NCBI GenBank assembly: GCA_002699085.1
Contig: PAAR01000006.1
Location: 1 to 64,000 of the forward strand
Direction: 5' to 3'
From: Micavibrio sp.
Lineage (GTDB): Bacteria; Pseudomonadota; Alphaproteobacteria; Micavibrionales; UBA9664
Length of the DNA: 64,000 nucleotides
The notes below the pieces were generated by a model, which had not been told where the DNA came from, searched no databases, and saw only the letters and a list, made by a program, of their open reading frames with translations. Below, piece after piece: positions 19,019 through 27,704 of this stretch (the stretch's first letter is position 1; every line of letters starts with the position of its first letter). Made by a program: the position numbers and the translations under genes.

Positions 19019-19618
19019 ATGCAAAAAAGCCTAGAGATTGAAACCCTAACAAAATTACTCTCCCGCTTTCCGGGGTTAGGGCCACGATCGGCACGCCGTA
19101 TGATCTTATTTATGCTCGAGCAAAAAGAGGAACTTATGTTGCCGCTATCTTCGGCGATTGAGCGCGCTGCTGAGGCGATATCTTCTTGCACGACTTGTGG
19201 CAATTTCGATACACAAAACCCCTGCACACTCTGCCAAGATACACGCCGTGATCGCAGCAAAATATGTGTGGTTGAAACAGTCTCTGACATCTGGGCGATT
19301 GAGCGCACAGGCTCGTTCAAAGGGCTATATCATGTGCTTGGTGGCTTGCTCTCCGCCCTTGATGGCATTCGTCCCACTGATTTGGCTATTCATCAACTGA
19401 TTGAGCGCATGGATAATGATGATGCGTGCAAAGAAGTTATCTTAGCACTCTCCGCCACGGTCGATGGCCAAAGCACAGCACATTATATCCATAGTCTGTT
19501 AAAAAATAAGAATGTCGATGTCACCAAACTCGCCCATGGTGTCCCCGTGGGTGGTGAACTTGATTATCTGGATGAGGGCACCCTATCCCTTGCGCTCAAA
19601 TCCCGTAATAAGGCTTAA
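19019..19618 (+). CDS. recR: Recombination mediator RecR
   Basis: Works with RecFO to load RecA on gapped DNA. The N-terminal helix-hairpin-helix ([16 protein letters not shown]), the zinc finger C-TTC-(..)-C-TLC and a TOPRIM domain with ICVVETVSD and a conserved [18 protein letters not shown] end (here AHGVPVGG) are present. 199 residues, normal. The usual partner gene (YbaB/dnaX) is not adjacent; it instead follows lolA. Confidence 0.96.
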   Translation: MQKSLEIETLTKLLSRFPGLGPRSARRMILFMLEQKEELMLPLSSAIERAAEAISSCTTCGNFDTQNPCTLCQDTRRDRSKICVVETVSDIWAIERTGSFKGLYHVLGGLLSALDGIRPTDLAIHQLIERMDNDDACKEVILALSATVDGQSTAHYIHSLLKNKNVDVTKLAHGVPVGGELDYLDEGTLSLALKSRNKA

Positions 19619-19621
19619 TGG

Positions 19622-20038
19622 CTAAATAGTACATCTCAGCAATAAATTTCCCATATGCCATAGCGTCAAGAAAATTCCATGAAGTGAATATTCATGCTCA
19701 ATATTCTTTCCATCGAAGATAATTTTGCTATAAAAATCAAGCATAACACTATCATAGCCATATGTTGACTTTCTTAAGATTTTATCTTGCTGATCCCTTA
19801 TCGTAACATTATATTTTACATCAATAATAATTGAGATATGGCGTTTTATTTTATTATTGGGCAAAATCTCAGCCTGCACCAGAATGTCCCTTGTCGTCGG
19901 ATCAAAGAGTGTGATTTCTACAATTTCATTAGACTCATTCACAATATCAACCGTCATATTGTAACATGGCTGGGAAAGCTGATATACGATGTATAAGACA
20001 GCTGCAAAAAAGACTAAGAAAAATGTTTTTTTAAGCAT
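19622..20038 (-). CDS. Hypothetical membrane-anchored protein (138 aa)
   Basis: N-terminal transmembrane helix (FFLVFFAAVLYIVYQL) followed by a beta-rich extracytoplasmic domain (MTVDIVNESNEIVEITLFD, KIKRHISIIIDVKYNVTI). The pattern of strands and an early Cys resemble small periplasmic immunoglobulin-like domains, but no family is recognised. Convergent with recR. Confidence 0.5.
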   Translation of the reverse strand: MLKKTFFLVFFAAVLYIVYQLSQPCYNMTVDIVNESNEIVEITLFDPTTRDILVQAEILPNNKIKRHISIIIDVKYNVTIRDQQDKILRKSTYGYDSVMLDFYSKIIFDGKNIEHEYSLHGIFLTLWHMGNLLLRCTI

Positions 20039-20127
20039 TTATTATCTTTCAAGGCCTTGTTTGCAGTTGACCTTTTTTCAAGATTTTTAGTATAATAGAA
20101 CAAATAAATTTCTCAAGTCTGGTTGAA

Positions 20128-20583
20128 ATGAAACGCATTTTTTTATTTTTTTTATTTTTTAGCTACGACGTGCATGCTCAAACACAACCCAAAGACTATG
20201 CCGATAAAGCTATCCAAATATGCTGGAATATTTCTCAGGAAAAAAGAAATAGCGGTGTAACACAGCAAATGCGAGAAGGTAATTTAGATACAGCCTTATG
20301 TATGGAAAACCATCTTTTGCATTTAGCAGATACTATACTTTTTATAAAAAACCCAAAGCTAAATACACAAACAAAAACTAATCTTGTCAAAATGCGAGAA
20401 GGAATAGGCGCATATTATTGGGATATTTACAACAATCATGACGGCTGTGAGAATGGTTGTGGAACCATCATGTATTCATTGCATAATAACGCTTATGCAA
20501 AATTTCTTGAGACTCTTATTAATGACACATATCAGCAAATCATTGAAAATCCTGTTCTTAGAAATCGCCTTCTTCAAGAATAA
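20128..20583 (+). CDS. Hypothetical secreted cysteine-containing protein (151 aa)
   Basis: Clear signal peptide (RIFLFFLFFSYDVHA) followed by a helical domain with four cysteines (QICWN, ALCMEN, GCENGCG) that could form two disulphides. The spacing vaguely recalls LprI-type lysozyme inhibitors, but not enough to name it. Its 3' end overlaps the end of the convergent muramidase gene by 26 bases. A partnership as inhibitor of that enzyme would be speculation. Confidence 0.55.
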   Translation: MKRIFLFFLFFSYDVHAQTQPKDYADKAIQICWNISQEKRNSGVTQQMREGNLDTALCMENHLLHLADTILFIKNPKLNTQTKTNLVKMREGIGAYYWDIYNNHDGCENGCGTIMYSLHNNAYAKFLETLINDTYQQIIENPVLRNRLLQE

Positions 20584-21472
20584 TATTATCTTTTTCTAAA
20601 ATCTCTCTTGCTCTTTTTAACCATCCTTTCTTATTAAATTCATAATTAGGTAAGCTTTTAAAATGCTCTATTCTGTTTTTATAAAAGTCCTTATGAACTT
20701 CTTTTAACTTTCCCTCTTTTAACGCCCGCTCGAAAGCCTGCCTTGTTTTAGAGCCATTTATACCATCATACGTTTTTACACCTTCTGAATTTTCTTCTCT
20801 TAAATCAGTACCCAAATTCTTATCTAAAGACATTTGAAGCCACACAACAGAATCTTTGGTTCCGCTAGTAACGCCTGCATCAAAAATGTGTTCGACTATT
20901 GCTGAGTTTGATTTGCCATTCTTTTGAATCTCCTCTAATTTATTAATCTTTGGCTTAAGAAAGAACTCGTCTTTATAGATTTTATCTATTTGCATATCAT
21001 CCAAATCTGTAGTTTTCCGTGGTAACGATGGTTCAGTTTTTCTTATTCTTTCAAGAAGATTTTGAGATATACCTTTATTAGTTAGCCCACCTGGATCTTC
21101 TCGTTTTGATCGATCAGCAATACCACCCTCCCTCTGTTTTAAGTGTTCTATAAGTTGATCAAAATTAGTATTGGTCAAATCCTCTTGCATATCATGGTTA
21201 GTCTTTTTCTCTTTTTCCTTAATATTGAGGGCAATATGCGTTTCACCTTTGGGATAAATGAGGCCATCTTCTTTCAAGCCTCGTTCACGTTGAAAACGTT
21301 TAATACTTTCGGTAAGTGGCAATGTTATAATGCCTCGCTCTATCGTTTCATCATCTTCATCGAGATAGCCGATATTTTTAAAATATTTCTTAACCGTGCG
21401 AACATCATCTTCACGATTCACAAGCCTATTGCCTACGCTCTCAGTGAGCGTAGTGAAAAAACTATTCTGCAT
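20558..21472 (-). CDS. GH108-type N-acetylmuramidase with peptidoglycan-binding regions
   Basis: 304 residues. Residues about 22-82 look like a peptidoglycan-binding helical repeat (VKKYFKNIGYLD, IKRFQRERGLKEDG). The catalytic core at about 105-140 has the GH108 signature: E115 in KQREGGIAD and EDPGGLTNKGIS. A C-terminal region (IVEHIFDAGVTSGT, VWLQMSLDKNLG, DGINGSKTRQAFERAL) matches the PG_binding_3 domain that follows GH108. Such proteins are phage endolysins or bacterial muramidases cutting the glycan backbone. No signal peptide is visible. It lies 14 bases after 21487-21822 on the same strand, perhaps a phage-derived pair. Confidence 0.8.
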   Translation of the reverse strand: MQNSFFTTLTESVGNRLVNREDDVRTVKKYFKNIGYLDEDDETIERGIITLPLTESIKRFQRERGLKEDGLIYPKGETHIALNIKEKEKKTNHDMQEDLTNTNFDQLIEHLKQREGGIADRSKREDPGGLTNKGISQNLLERIRKTEPSLPRKTTDLDDMQIDKIYKDEFFLKPKINKLEEIQKNGKSNSAIVEHIFDAGVTSGTKDSVVWLQMSLDKNLGTDLREENSEGVKTYDGINGSKTRQAFERALKEGKLKEVHKDFYKNRIEHFKSLPNYEFNKKGWLKRAREILEKDNIILEEGDF

Positions 21473-21486
21473 GAGGTTAGCTCGGC

Positions 21487-21822
21487 TTAATTCTTTTCAG
21501 AGATATAGAGCGTACCATTATCCGATACACGTAAAACAGAAACATGGCTGAACTGGCCTGCTGCACCACCACCGATAGATAGATCATAATAGACACCTGC
21601 TGGGAAATAATGATCGGCAGTTGTGGCGGTAACCGTATCACTCACACCAAATTTTATATAGACAGGCACATCGGCATAAAGGCTGATGATCTGTGTATCT
21701 GTTTCAAAAGCTGTGCTGTTTACAGCCGCCGTATCGCTTACAGAAATTTGATGCGCGGCATCTGTTTTTAAGCGCAAGGCTGGGATTACTTGGTCGTTCA
21801 TATCTTTTGGTAAAAGCGTCAT
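21487..21822 (-). CDS. Hypothetical beta-rich protein, possibly phage-derived (111 aa)
   Basis: Strand-rich small protein (SLYADVPVYIKFGVSDTVTAT, HYFPAGVYYDLSIGGG, HVSVLRVSDNGTLYISEKN) that resembles small structural or decoration proteins of phage or gene-transfer particles in style; I cannot name a family. It immediately precedes the GH108 muramidase on the same strand, which strengthens a phage-like origin for the pair. A terminator at 21845-21882 separates it from the upstream Wzc gene. Confidence 0.45.
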   Translation of the reverse strand: MTLLPKDMNDQVIPALRLKTDAAHQISVSDTAAVNSTAFETDTQIISLYADVPVYIKFGVSDTVTATTADHYFPAGVYYDLSIGGGAAGQFSHVSVLRVSDNGTLYISEKN

Positions 21823-21844
21823 GGGATTTCCTATCTTTAAAATG

Positions 21845-21882
21845 AAAAAACCCCCGAAAGTGCAAAAGGCACAATGGGGGCG
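21845..21882 (-). terminator. Intrinsic terminator downstream of the Wzc-type gene
   Basis: On the minus strand: CCCCC, an inner GTGC/GCAC stem with a 5-base loop, GGGGG, then six T. It ends the wza-wzc transcription unit 58 bases after the stop and shields the muramidase pair. Confidence 0.85.
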
Positions 21883-21940
21883 TTGTTATTCATATCAAGC
21901 CATAGGCCTATCTAAATGTCAAGGAATATTTTCCTATAAC

Positions 21941-24034
21941 TTAAAAAGCATAATACTGCAAATCATAGCCTTCATAATGTGAGGCTTGTTCAAGATCGAC
22001 TTTTGTCATCACCAGCGATAAAGATTTTGTCTCAATATCACGGAATTTTTTAAGTCCTGTTTGCACAACATCACGAGAGGTTTTATTCCACCCGACACAA
22101 TAAATCACATGATCGGCGATTTTTGAGAGCAGCAACGCATCAGAGACTGAATGCACGGTTGGGGCATCAAGAATCACTAAATCATAAGCCTTACCTAATG
22201 ATTCAATTAAGGCCTGCATCCGTTTTGAATCGATTAAATCGAGTGCTTGTTGCGGCACATCTTTGCCAAAAATTGTGTGCACCCCGCCGGGGTTATCACG
22301 GACAATAATATCTTCAATACTGGCATTATTTGACAAGTAATCGACCAAGGTCTTGTTACCAGAACGGGCAAAAGATTTGTGCAAACTGGCACGCCTAAAA
22401 TCACAATCTACAATAATAACTTTCTCGCCAGAGCGTGCTGATAAAACACCCAGCCAATTTGACAAGGTTGTTTTACCCTCGCCTGGCAATGAGGAAGTCA
22501 TCATGACAATTTTTGGTGATTCAATATTTTTTATTTTGAGCAATGTACGGATTGAGCGGATCATTTCGGCGGCACGTGTGCCCGCACTACTTAAAATATA
22601 TTGTGCCACGTTTTGGTTTTTCAGGCCGCGCACTTTAGGGCTGAACCCATAGACAGGCAATTCAGTTTCTTGCTCTAATTGCGGCAAAGAATGGAAAGCA
22701 TTTTTCAAACGGTCTTGTAATAATACAATACCAAACCCTGCAAAAATACCCATTAGACCTGCCAAGCCAATGGACAGCGCATAATTAGGATAAAATGGTT
22801 TTAATGGCTGTGCAGCATAAGACAGCACTTCAATGCCAGTCCCATTAAGTGCTGAGTCTTTTTCCACATCAGCAAGTTTTTGTACATAGTCTTGATAGAG
22901 ATTTTGCTGTGCTTCTATGCCGCTTTCAATCATTGATAGAGATTGTAAAGCACCCGCACCTGTTTGACGGCTTTGGCTAATCTCTTCAATACGTTTATCA
23001 ATGGCATTAATCTGTGCCTCAGTCGTCTCCAATGTACTCATCAGGCTTTGCTCAACGCCTCGCACCTCATCTCGAATAGCTGTTTTAATTGAAGATAGTT
23101 TTGTGCGTGCGTCAATAATCACAGGGTGCTTGTCACCATAGCGTTGAGCAAGGCCAGCGATTTCTTCTTCCAAACGCTGTTCCGATAATTTCAAATTATA
23201 CAAAATTTGTGAGCCTGAAAGATCGGCATTCATCGTTTTGCCACTACGTTGAAATGCCTTCATATCTTGAATCTTGGCGTAGGTTTCTGCATAAACCAAC
23301 CGCAACTGGTTTTGCTGTTTCAACAAATCACTCATATCTGTTGCCAGCATTTTTGTATCATCTGTGCTGCTTATATTCTCGGCTGTCCGTAAATTTTGTG
23401 CGGCTTCACGTTGCGCCGCCATAACACTATCAAGGCCTTGTAATTTATTTTCTAACCATTGGCGCCCCTGTAGAACACGCCCCTCAGCTTGCTCTGTTTT
23501 TAAAGACTGGTAGCTGTCAATAATCGCATTGGTAATTTGGTTCGCTGCTTGCGGGTCTTTATGATTAAAGCGAATACGAATAATATCGGTACCGCCAATT
23601 TCTTTGACAAAAAGATTTTGCGAGAAATTCTGCAACATTAACGAGACCAATGGATTGGCTGCCAAAGCTTGATCGTCAAAACTGGTAAAATCTTTTAAGA
23701 GTTGCTGTGAATCACTGCGCTGAACATAGGCATTAATCATCGGATCTTTATAAAGCGACAAGGCCGAAATTACCCGCAAAGCAATCTTGTTTGATTTTAG
23801 AATTTCAACTTCTGACAGCGCATTCTGTACCGATTCATCGCTGGTACTAATATGAATACGTGCTTCAGCCATGTAATATTTTGGCAAGACCTGCAACACA
23901 ATAAATGTCACGCCAACAAACAGAAGCATCGTCAAAACGATAATCAGTTTACGGGCAAAAATCAGTTTCATCAGATCAATGAAATCAATCTCAAAACTAT
24001 CGCTACTGGTCGCTGGTTTTGATAATTGCTGCAT
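21941..24034 (-). CDS. Wzc-type polysaccharide co-polymerase / tyrosine autokinase
   Basis: 697 residues, the fused form typical of Gram-negatives. The N-terminal Wzz domain has a membrane span (IIVLTMLLFVGVTFIVL), then a long periplasmic coiled coil (to about 400) and a second span (ALSIGLAGLMGIFAGFGIVLL). The cytoplasmic BY-kinase carries Walker A SSLPGEGKTTLSNWL (about 512), Walker A' VIIVDCDFRRA and Walker B LVILDAP. It ends in a Tyr cluster (YEGYDLQYYAF) for autophosphorylation. It controls polymer length and export with Wza, whose gene overlaps its start by one base (TAATG), implying translational coupling. No Wzb phosphatase gene is adjacent. Confidence 0.93.
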   Translation of the reverse strand: MQQLSKPATSSDSFEIDFIDLMKLIFARKLIIVLTMLLFVGVTFIVLQVLPKYYMAEARIHISTSDESVQNALSEVEILKSNKIALRVISALSLYKDPMINAYVQRSDSQQLLKDFTSFDDQALAANPLVSLMLQNFSQNLFVKEIGGTDIIRIRFNHKDPQAANQITNAIIDSYQSLKTEQAEGRVLQGRQWLENKLQGLDSVMAAQREAAQNLRTAENISSTDDTKMLATDMSDLLKQQNQLRLVYAETYAKIQDMKAFQRSGKTMNADLSGSQILYNLKLSEQRLEEEIAGLAQRYGDKHPVIIDARTKLSSIKTAIRDEVRGVEQSLMSTLETTEAQINAIDKRIEEISQSRQTGAGALQSLSMIESGIEAQQNLYQDYVQKLADVEKDSALNGTGIEVLSYAAQPLKPFYPNYALSIGLAGLMGIFAGFGIVLLQDRLKNAFHSLPQLEQETELPVYGFSPKVRGLKNQNVAQYILSSAGTRAAEMIRSIRTLLKIKNIESPKIVMMTSSLPGEGKTTLSNWLGVLSARSGEKVIIVDCDFRRASLHKSFARSGNKTLVDYLSNNASIEDIIVRDNPGGVHTIFGKDVPQQALDLIDSKRMQALIESLGKAYDLVILDAPTVHSVSDALLLSKIADHVIYCVGWNKTSRDVVQTGLKKFRDIETKSLSLVMTKVDLEQASHYEGYDLQYYAF

Positions 24035-24600
24035 TAAAAGAAACGCTCCTTAACGACCAATGTATCTCCTGGATACAGCACAGATTGTGCATGGGCACGA
24101 ATAGCTTTAGAGCCATCATCGCCTGCACGCAAAATATCAAAACGCTTCTTATAGGCTCGGTACGTAAAGCCCCCAGCCAGTGCTACCGCTTTTAACACAT
24201 TGATGCTATCTGAATATTGATAGCTACCGGGCTTATTTACTTCGCCCAACACATAAATCGGGGCAAGACCTGCAACTTCAATTCTGAGGCTCGGATTGAT
24301 TAAATAGTCTTCTGCTAGAGCAGCCGTTAAATTCTCACGTAATTCCTCTGCTGTCATATCAACAGCCACAATATCCTCAACCATCGGAAAGGTAATCATC
24401 CCTCGGTTATCTACAGTGTAGCTGCCACTAATATCGTCTTCACCAAAGACAGTGATATTAAGCACATTGCCTTTTTTAATCACATGAACATAAGGGGCAA
24501 TCGTATCGTCTTTAACAGGAATAGGATCAGCACTCGCACAAGCAAAAAGCCCTAGAGACAATATAAGCAGCAACAATGGTCGAAAATTTCTATATATCAT
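24034..24600 (-). CDS. Wza-type polysaccharide export outer-membrane lipoprotein
   Basis: Signal peptide with lipobox LFAC (FRPLLLLILSLGLFAC), then the Poly_export domain (VLNITVFGEDDISG, DNRGMITFPMV, AEELRENLTAAL, NPSLRIEV) and an SLBB domain (YVLGEVNKPGSYQYSDSINV). Forms the outer-membrane exit channel for the polymer. About 188 residues, shorter than E. coli Wza (about 380) because it has a single SLBB. The frame is open from a GTG at 24663, but the ATG at 24600 gives a proper lipoprotein signal. Translationally coupled to the Wzc gene. Confidence 0.9.
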   Translation of the reverse strand: MIYRNFRPLLLLILSLGLFACASADPIPVKDDTIAPYVHVIKKGNVLNITVFGEDDISGSYTVDNRGMITFPMVEDIVAVDMTAEELRENLTAALAEDYLINPSLRIEVAGLAPIYVLGEVNKPGSYQYSDSINVLKAVALAGGFTYRAYKKRFDILRAGDDGSKAIRAHAQSVLYPGDTLVVKERFF

Positions 24601-24675
24601 AGCTTCTACAGGCGTTTGAGGCAGATTTAACGATCCAAACCAGTATGAATGCTTCGCCCTCACAGAGCAAATGGA

Positions 24676-25392
24676 TTATTTTACCGCCGTACTGGCATTT
24701 AATCCCTCTAAATCGCTGATATCTTCAGGGGTGCTGAGATGGTGCCACAAGCCTTTATTCTCTATACCAAATAAACGGCCTTGATTTTGCGCCTTATCCA
24801 TCAACTCAAGGAATGAAAATTTGCGCAAAGTCTGTCCCTGAAAAACCCGAGGATGGCATAGTCTGATCCCCGTAAACATATGTGTACCACTTCTATCTAA
24901 AGCACGTTCCGCTTGGCCATTTTCTAAGATATGGTAATCACCATTACCTTCTCTGACTTGCTCTTTTTGCTGCAGCAAAAGCAAGATATCCATCGTCTCA
25001 GAATTCCATTGCTGCGCCAAATCGGTCAGCACAAAATCCTCTGCCCTATCCCAATAAGCGTCCCCATTGATGATATAAAAAGGTTGATCTTTTGGCATGG
25101 TGTCAACTGCATTCACTAACCCACCGCCCGTATCCAAAATACCCTCTTCATAGACAAAAGTAACATCAAGATCATGGCGTGTATTTAAATATTCTTGTAA
25201 TGGCTCTGGTTTATAATGGCCATTCACGGTGACATGTTTCACACCTGCTGCCTTGAGATGATTGAGAATATGACCGATCATCGGCACATCAAAAACCTTC
25301 ACCATGGGCTTCGGTTGTGCTGCGGTCAGCGGCATCATCCTTGTGCCAAATCCAGCCGCCAATATAAATGCGTGGTCTATTTTATGCACCAT
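24676..25392 (-). CDS. murU: Nucleotidyltransferase, MurU-like (N-acetylmuramate-1-P uridylyltransferase)
   Basis: Sugar-phosphate nucleotidyltransferase with the signature LAAGFGTRMMPLT and KPMVKVFDVPMIGH; YIINGDAYW holds the metal-binding Asp. In Pseudomonas and many alphaproteobacteria, MurU makes UDP-MurNAc in cell-wall recycling and its gene lies with amgK and tsaE. tsaE is indeed upstream here, which supports the call, but amgK is absent. About 238 residues. The ATG at 25392 follows AGG at a suitable spacing; an ATG at 25410 is also possible. Its start overlaps the end of the SGNH hydrolase gene. Other sugar-1-P specificity is not excluded. Confidence 0.75.
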   Translation of the reverse strand: MVHKIDHAFILAAGFGTRMMPLTAAQPKPMVKVFDVPMIGHILNHLKAAGVKHVTVNGHYKPEPLQEYLNTRHDLDVTFVYEEGILDTGGGLVNAVDTMPKDQPFYIINGDAYWDRAEDFVLTDLAQQWNSETMDILLLLQQKEQVREGNGDYHILENGQAERALDRSGTHMFTGIRLCHPRVFQGQTLRKFSFLELMDKAQNQGRLFGIENKGLWHHLSTPEDISDLEGLNASTAVK

Positions 25393-26041
25393 GAAACCTA
25401 TAAAACGCATCCGTTAAAAGAAACGCCCCTATTTGCTCTGCCATTAAGGCATGCCCTTTGCTGTTAGGATGCACACCGTCCGAAAACAATTCTTTATACT
25501 GCGGCATATTCAACCATGTTTGATACATCGGCAGAAAATTTAATTCCTGTGTGCTACATATACCCTTGATGATATCCTCATAATTTTTAATAGCACTATT
25601 CTTATACGATTCTTCTGGTGACCACGGCATAGGACTTACCAGTTCCTCATTAACGGGCAGTAATCCAGTAAAGCTTATATTGGTTGAATATTGCTTGGCT
25701 CTTTCTATCAATTTAAAAATATTATTTTTAAAGGCCTCGTCAGTAAAACGTTGACGGTTTTCATTTTGCCTAAAAATGGCGTCATTTGAACCTAAAGAAA
25801 AAAGAAATTGTATTTTACCCGCATCGTCATCATCCAAACGACAATACACTTCATTATCAAAACGATTTAGCGCATCTTCAAATGTATCACCTGAAACACT
25901 AATATTATAAGGCAGACAGTAAAGGTTTTCTCGTTGCATGTTCTGTTGCATAATTTTACCAGAAAGTCGTGCGACCCATCCGCCGCATTCATCCCAAGCA
26001 CCAACCCCAATACTGTCACCAACAAAGAATAATTTAGCCAT
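25382..26041 (-). CDS. SGNH/GDSL-type hydrolase
   Basis: 219 residues. Block I FVGDSIGVG has the nucleophilic Ser, block III LGSNDAIF the conserved Asn, and block V DGVHPNSKGH the Asp and His of the catalytic triad. These enzymes hydrolyse esters such as lipids, acetylated sugars or thioesters. There is no signal peptide, so it is probably cytoplasmic. It overlaps the alpha/beta hydrolase gene upstream by 8 bases (ATGGCTAA) and the murU start downstream, so it is embedded in one coupled operon. Confidence 0.88.
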   Translation of the reverse strand: MAKLFFVGDSIGVGAWDECGGWVARLSGKIMQQNMQRENLYCLPYNISVSGDTFEDALNRFDNEVYCRLDDDDAGKIQFLFSLGSNDAIFRQNENRQRFTDEAFKNNIFKLIERAKQYSTNISFTGLLPVNEELVSPMPWSPEESYKNSAIKNYEDIIKGICSTQELNFLPMYQTWLNMPQYKELFSDGVHPNSKGHALMAEQIGAFLLTDAFYRFHGA

Positions 26042-26582
26042 GTATCACCTTTAACAATTCTGGGAATTCTGTATAGCCCGCTTCAACATTTAAATGCCCG
26101 CCATTCTTAATAATAATTGGCTTAACACCCAGCCATTTAGCCAATTCTTTTGGTTGGTCACTTGGAACATAAGGATCATTATCGCCGTATAATAACTCTA
26201 TTAACCCTGCATTTTTAATCGCCATTTGAGTAGTTTTTTCATCGAGAAAAAAGCTCTCATTTAAAGTATCATAATCAGGGATGCCAATTTTATCTGTAAA
26301 GGGACTAACAATGATTGACCTTTTAACAGGTGTGTTAAGTGATCCGAGTAAATGCACCAGCAAATTTGCGCCGCATGAATGACCAATTAAAACAGTATCT
26401 TTATCTATTGGTAATCTTTTGACGATTTTAGACCATTCTTCAAGATTTTGGTTTTTTGGTGTTGGTAAAGCAGGAACATAAACATCATAGTTTTCATCTA
26501 GTAACTCAGATGCCAACCACGGAAACCAATTTCCATCTGGAGAGCCTTGCGTACCGTGAAAAATAACCGCTTTTTTAACCAT
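26034..26582 (-). CDS. RBBP9/YdeN-family alpha/beta hydrolase
   Basis: 182 residues, the compact size of RBBP9/YdeN serine hydrolases. HGTQGSPDGNWFPWL near the start, nucleophile elbow GHSCG (Ser), acid in YGDNDPYVP and catalytic His in NGGHLN. Substrate unknown. It sits between a membrane protein and the SGNH hydrolase; two hydrolases in overlapping reading frames suggest a shared substrate or stepwise reaction. Confidence 0.88.
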   Translation of the reverse strand: MVKKAVIFHGTQGSPDGNWFPWLASELLDENYDVYVPALPTPKNQNLEEWSKIVKRLPIDKDTVLIGHSCGANLLVHLLGSLNTPVKRSIIVSPFTDKIGIPDYDTLNESFFLDEKTTQMAIKNAGLIELLYGDNDPYVPSDQPKELAKWLGVKPIIIKNGGHLNVEAGYTEFPELLKVIHG

Positions 26583-26637
26583 GTCTTACTTTAACGTTTC
26601 AGAGTTAAACTGCAAATGTAGAATGTATTGTTAATAA

Positions 26638-27237
26638 TCATATAACTCTATTTCTTCTAACCATAACATACACCACAAATAAGTAAGAAAACAATGCCAC
26701 GGCTGACTGGTAAGTCGCCGTTACCAATGTGAAATTATCCAAAGAGATAACGCTTAACATGTTTGTGGCACCAAAAATGAAATGACTAATAGCAGGTTCT
26801 TCCATAGGCTTGTGCCATGACTTTCTGAAAGTCGGATAATAGGCCATAAGGTCAATAAAGGTTAGGATAAAGACTGAAACAAGAGGGCTGTCTAAAAACA
26901 CCCAAAATACTATTGAACCCAAACACATAAAAAGGGAAATACTATCGCCTTTTGTAATCTCTTTCTCACCATATGGAATAGCCAGTGCTGCCCTAACAAG
27001 AGCCACAAAAGCAACTGTATAAGCCAACCAAGTGCCTTGCGTCTCCGCATTGTCGGTTTGAATAAGTGCAACGATGAGTGCTGTTAATCCCCAAACAAGC
27101 CATGTATATAAATGCGGCTTTGTTTGGCCTTTATACATTGTATATAAATAGTAGATAAAATTACCGATTGTTACGGCACTGGCTATAAAAGCCGCAATCG
27201 CTTTCGAAGAGGACAGCTCAAATAAGAAATCAAACAT
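26638..27237 (-). CDS. Multi-spanning membrane protein, possibly PQ-loop-like (199 aa)
   Basis: Six to seven hydrophobic helices. Two similar halves are suggested by KPHLYTWLVWGLTALIV in the first and YYPTFRKSWHKP in the second, which recall PQ-loop/SWEET-type small transporters, but the match is loose. ATG at 27237 overlaps the tsaE stop as TGATG, so the gene is translationally coupled to tsaE; an in-frame GTG lies one codon earlier. Function unknown. Confidence 0.6.
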   Translation of the reverse strand: MFDFLFELSSSKAIAAFIASAVTIGNFIYYLYTMYKGQTKPHLYTWLVWGLTALIVALIQTDNAETQGTWLAYTVAFVALVRAALAIPYGEKEITKGDSISLFMCLGSIVFWVFLDSPLVSVFILTFIDLMAYYPTFRKSWHKPMEEPAISHFIFGATNMLSVISLDNFTLVTATYQSAVALFSYLFVVYVMVRRNRVI

Positions 27238-27680
27238 CACTTTTCGTTTTCAGAGTTAAACTGCAAATGGAGAATACGTTGTGTGTCTGTTTGGCCTTTT
27301 TCGATTCTAATAGAGATATGCTTTCTAGGCAGATATGAGCCTGCTTTATCTGGCCATTCAACAAGACAAATACCATTAAAGGTCGCTTCTTCCCAACCCA
27401 ACGCCCATAACTCTTCAGGGTCTTCCAAACGGTACAGATCAAAATGATAGAGCGGACAAATCGGAAATTCATATTCTTGCACCAAAGAAAAGGTTGGACT
27501 AGGCACCTCTACCTCTGCGCCTAACACCGATTGAATAAGCGCACGGCAAAAGCTGGTCTTACCAGCGCCTAAATCACCTGATAAAGCCACAACATCACCA
27601 GCTTTGAGGTCTGCGCCAAATTGGCTGGCGAAATCAGCCATGGCTTTTTCATCTTCAATGATTATTTCTTTATTCTCCAT
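27237..27680 (-). CDS. tsaE: tRNA threonylcarbamoyladenosine biosynthesis ATPase TsaE
   Basis: Small P-loop ATPase that works with TsaBD in making t6A37 of ANN-decoding tRNAs. Walker A GDLGAGKTSFCRAL, then PSPTFSLVQEY and YHFDLYRLEDPEEL (TsaE signature), and LVEWPDKAG. 147 residues is normal. It diverges from the ferredoxin-NADP reductase gene across 24 bases and leads the coupled operon running to murU. Confidence 0.96.
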   Translation of the reverse strand: MENKEIIIEDEKAMADFASQFGADLKAGDVVALSGDLGAGKTSFCRALIQSVLGAEVEVPSPTFSLVQEYEFPICPLYHFDLYRLEDPEELWALGWEEATFNGICLVEWPDKAGSYLPRKHISIRIEKGQTDTQRILHLQFNSENEK

Positions 27681-27704
27681 GGATGAAAGCGTATAAGAGA
27701 AAGA

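Noticed and set aside
20558..21822. Complete prophage
   Set aside because: No integrase, capsid, tail or attachment sites nearby; flanks are chromosomal genes.
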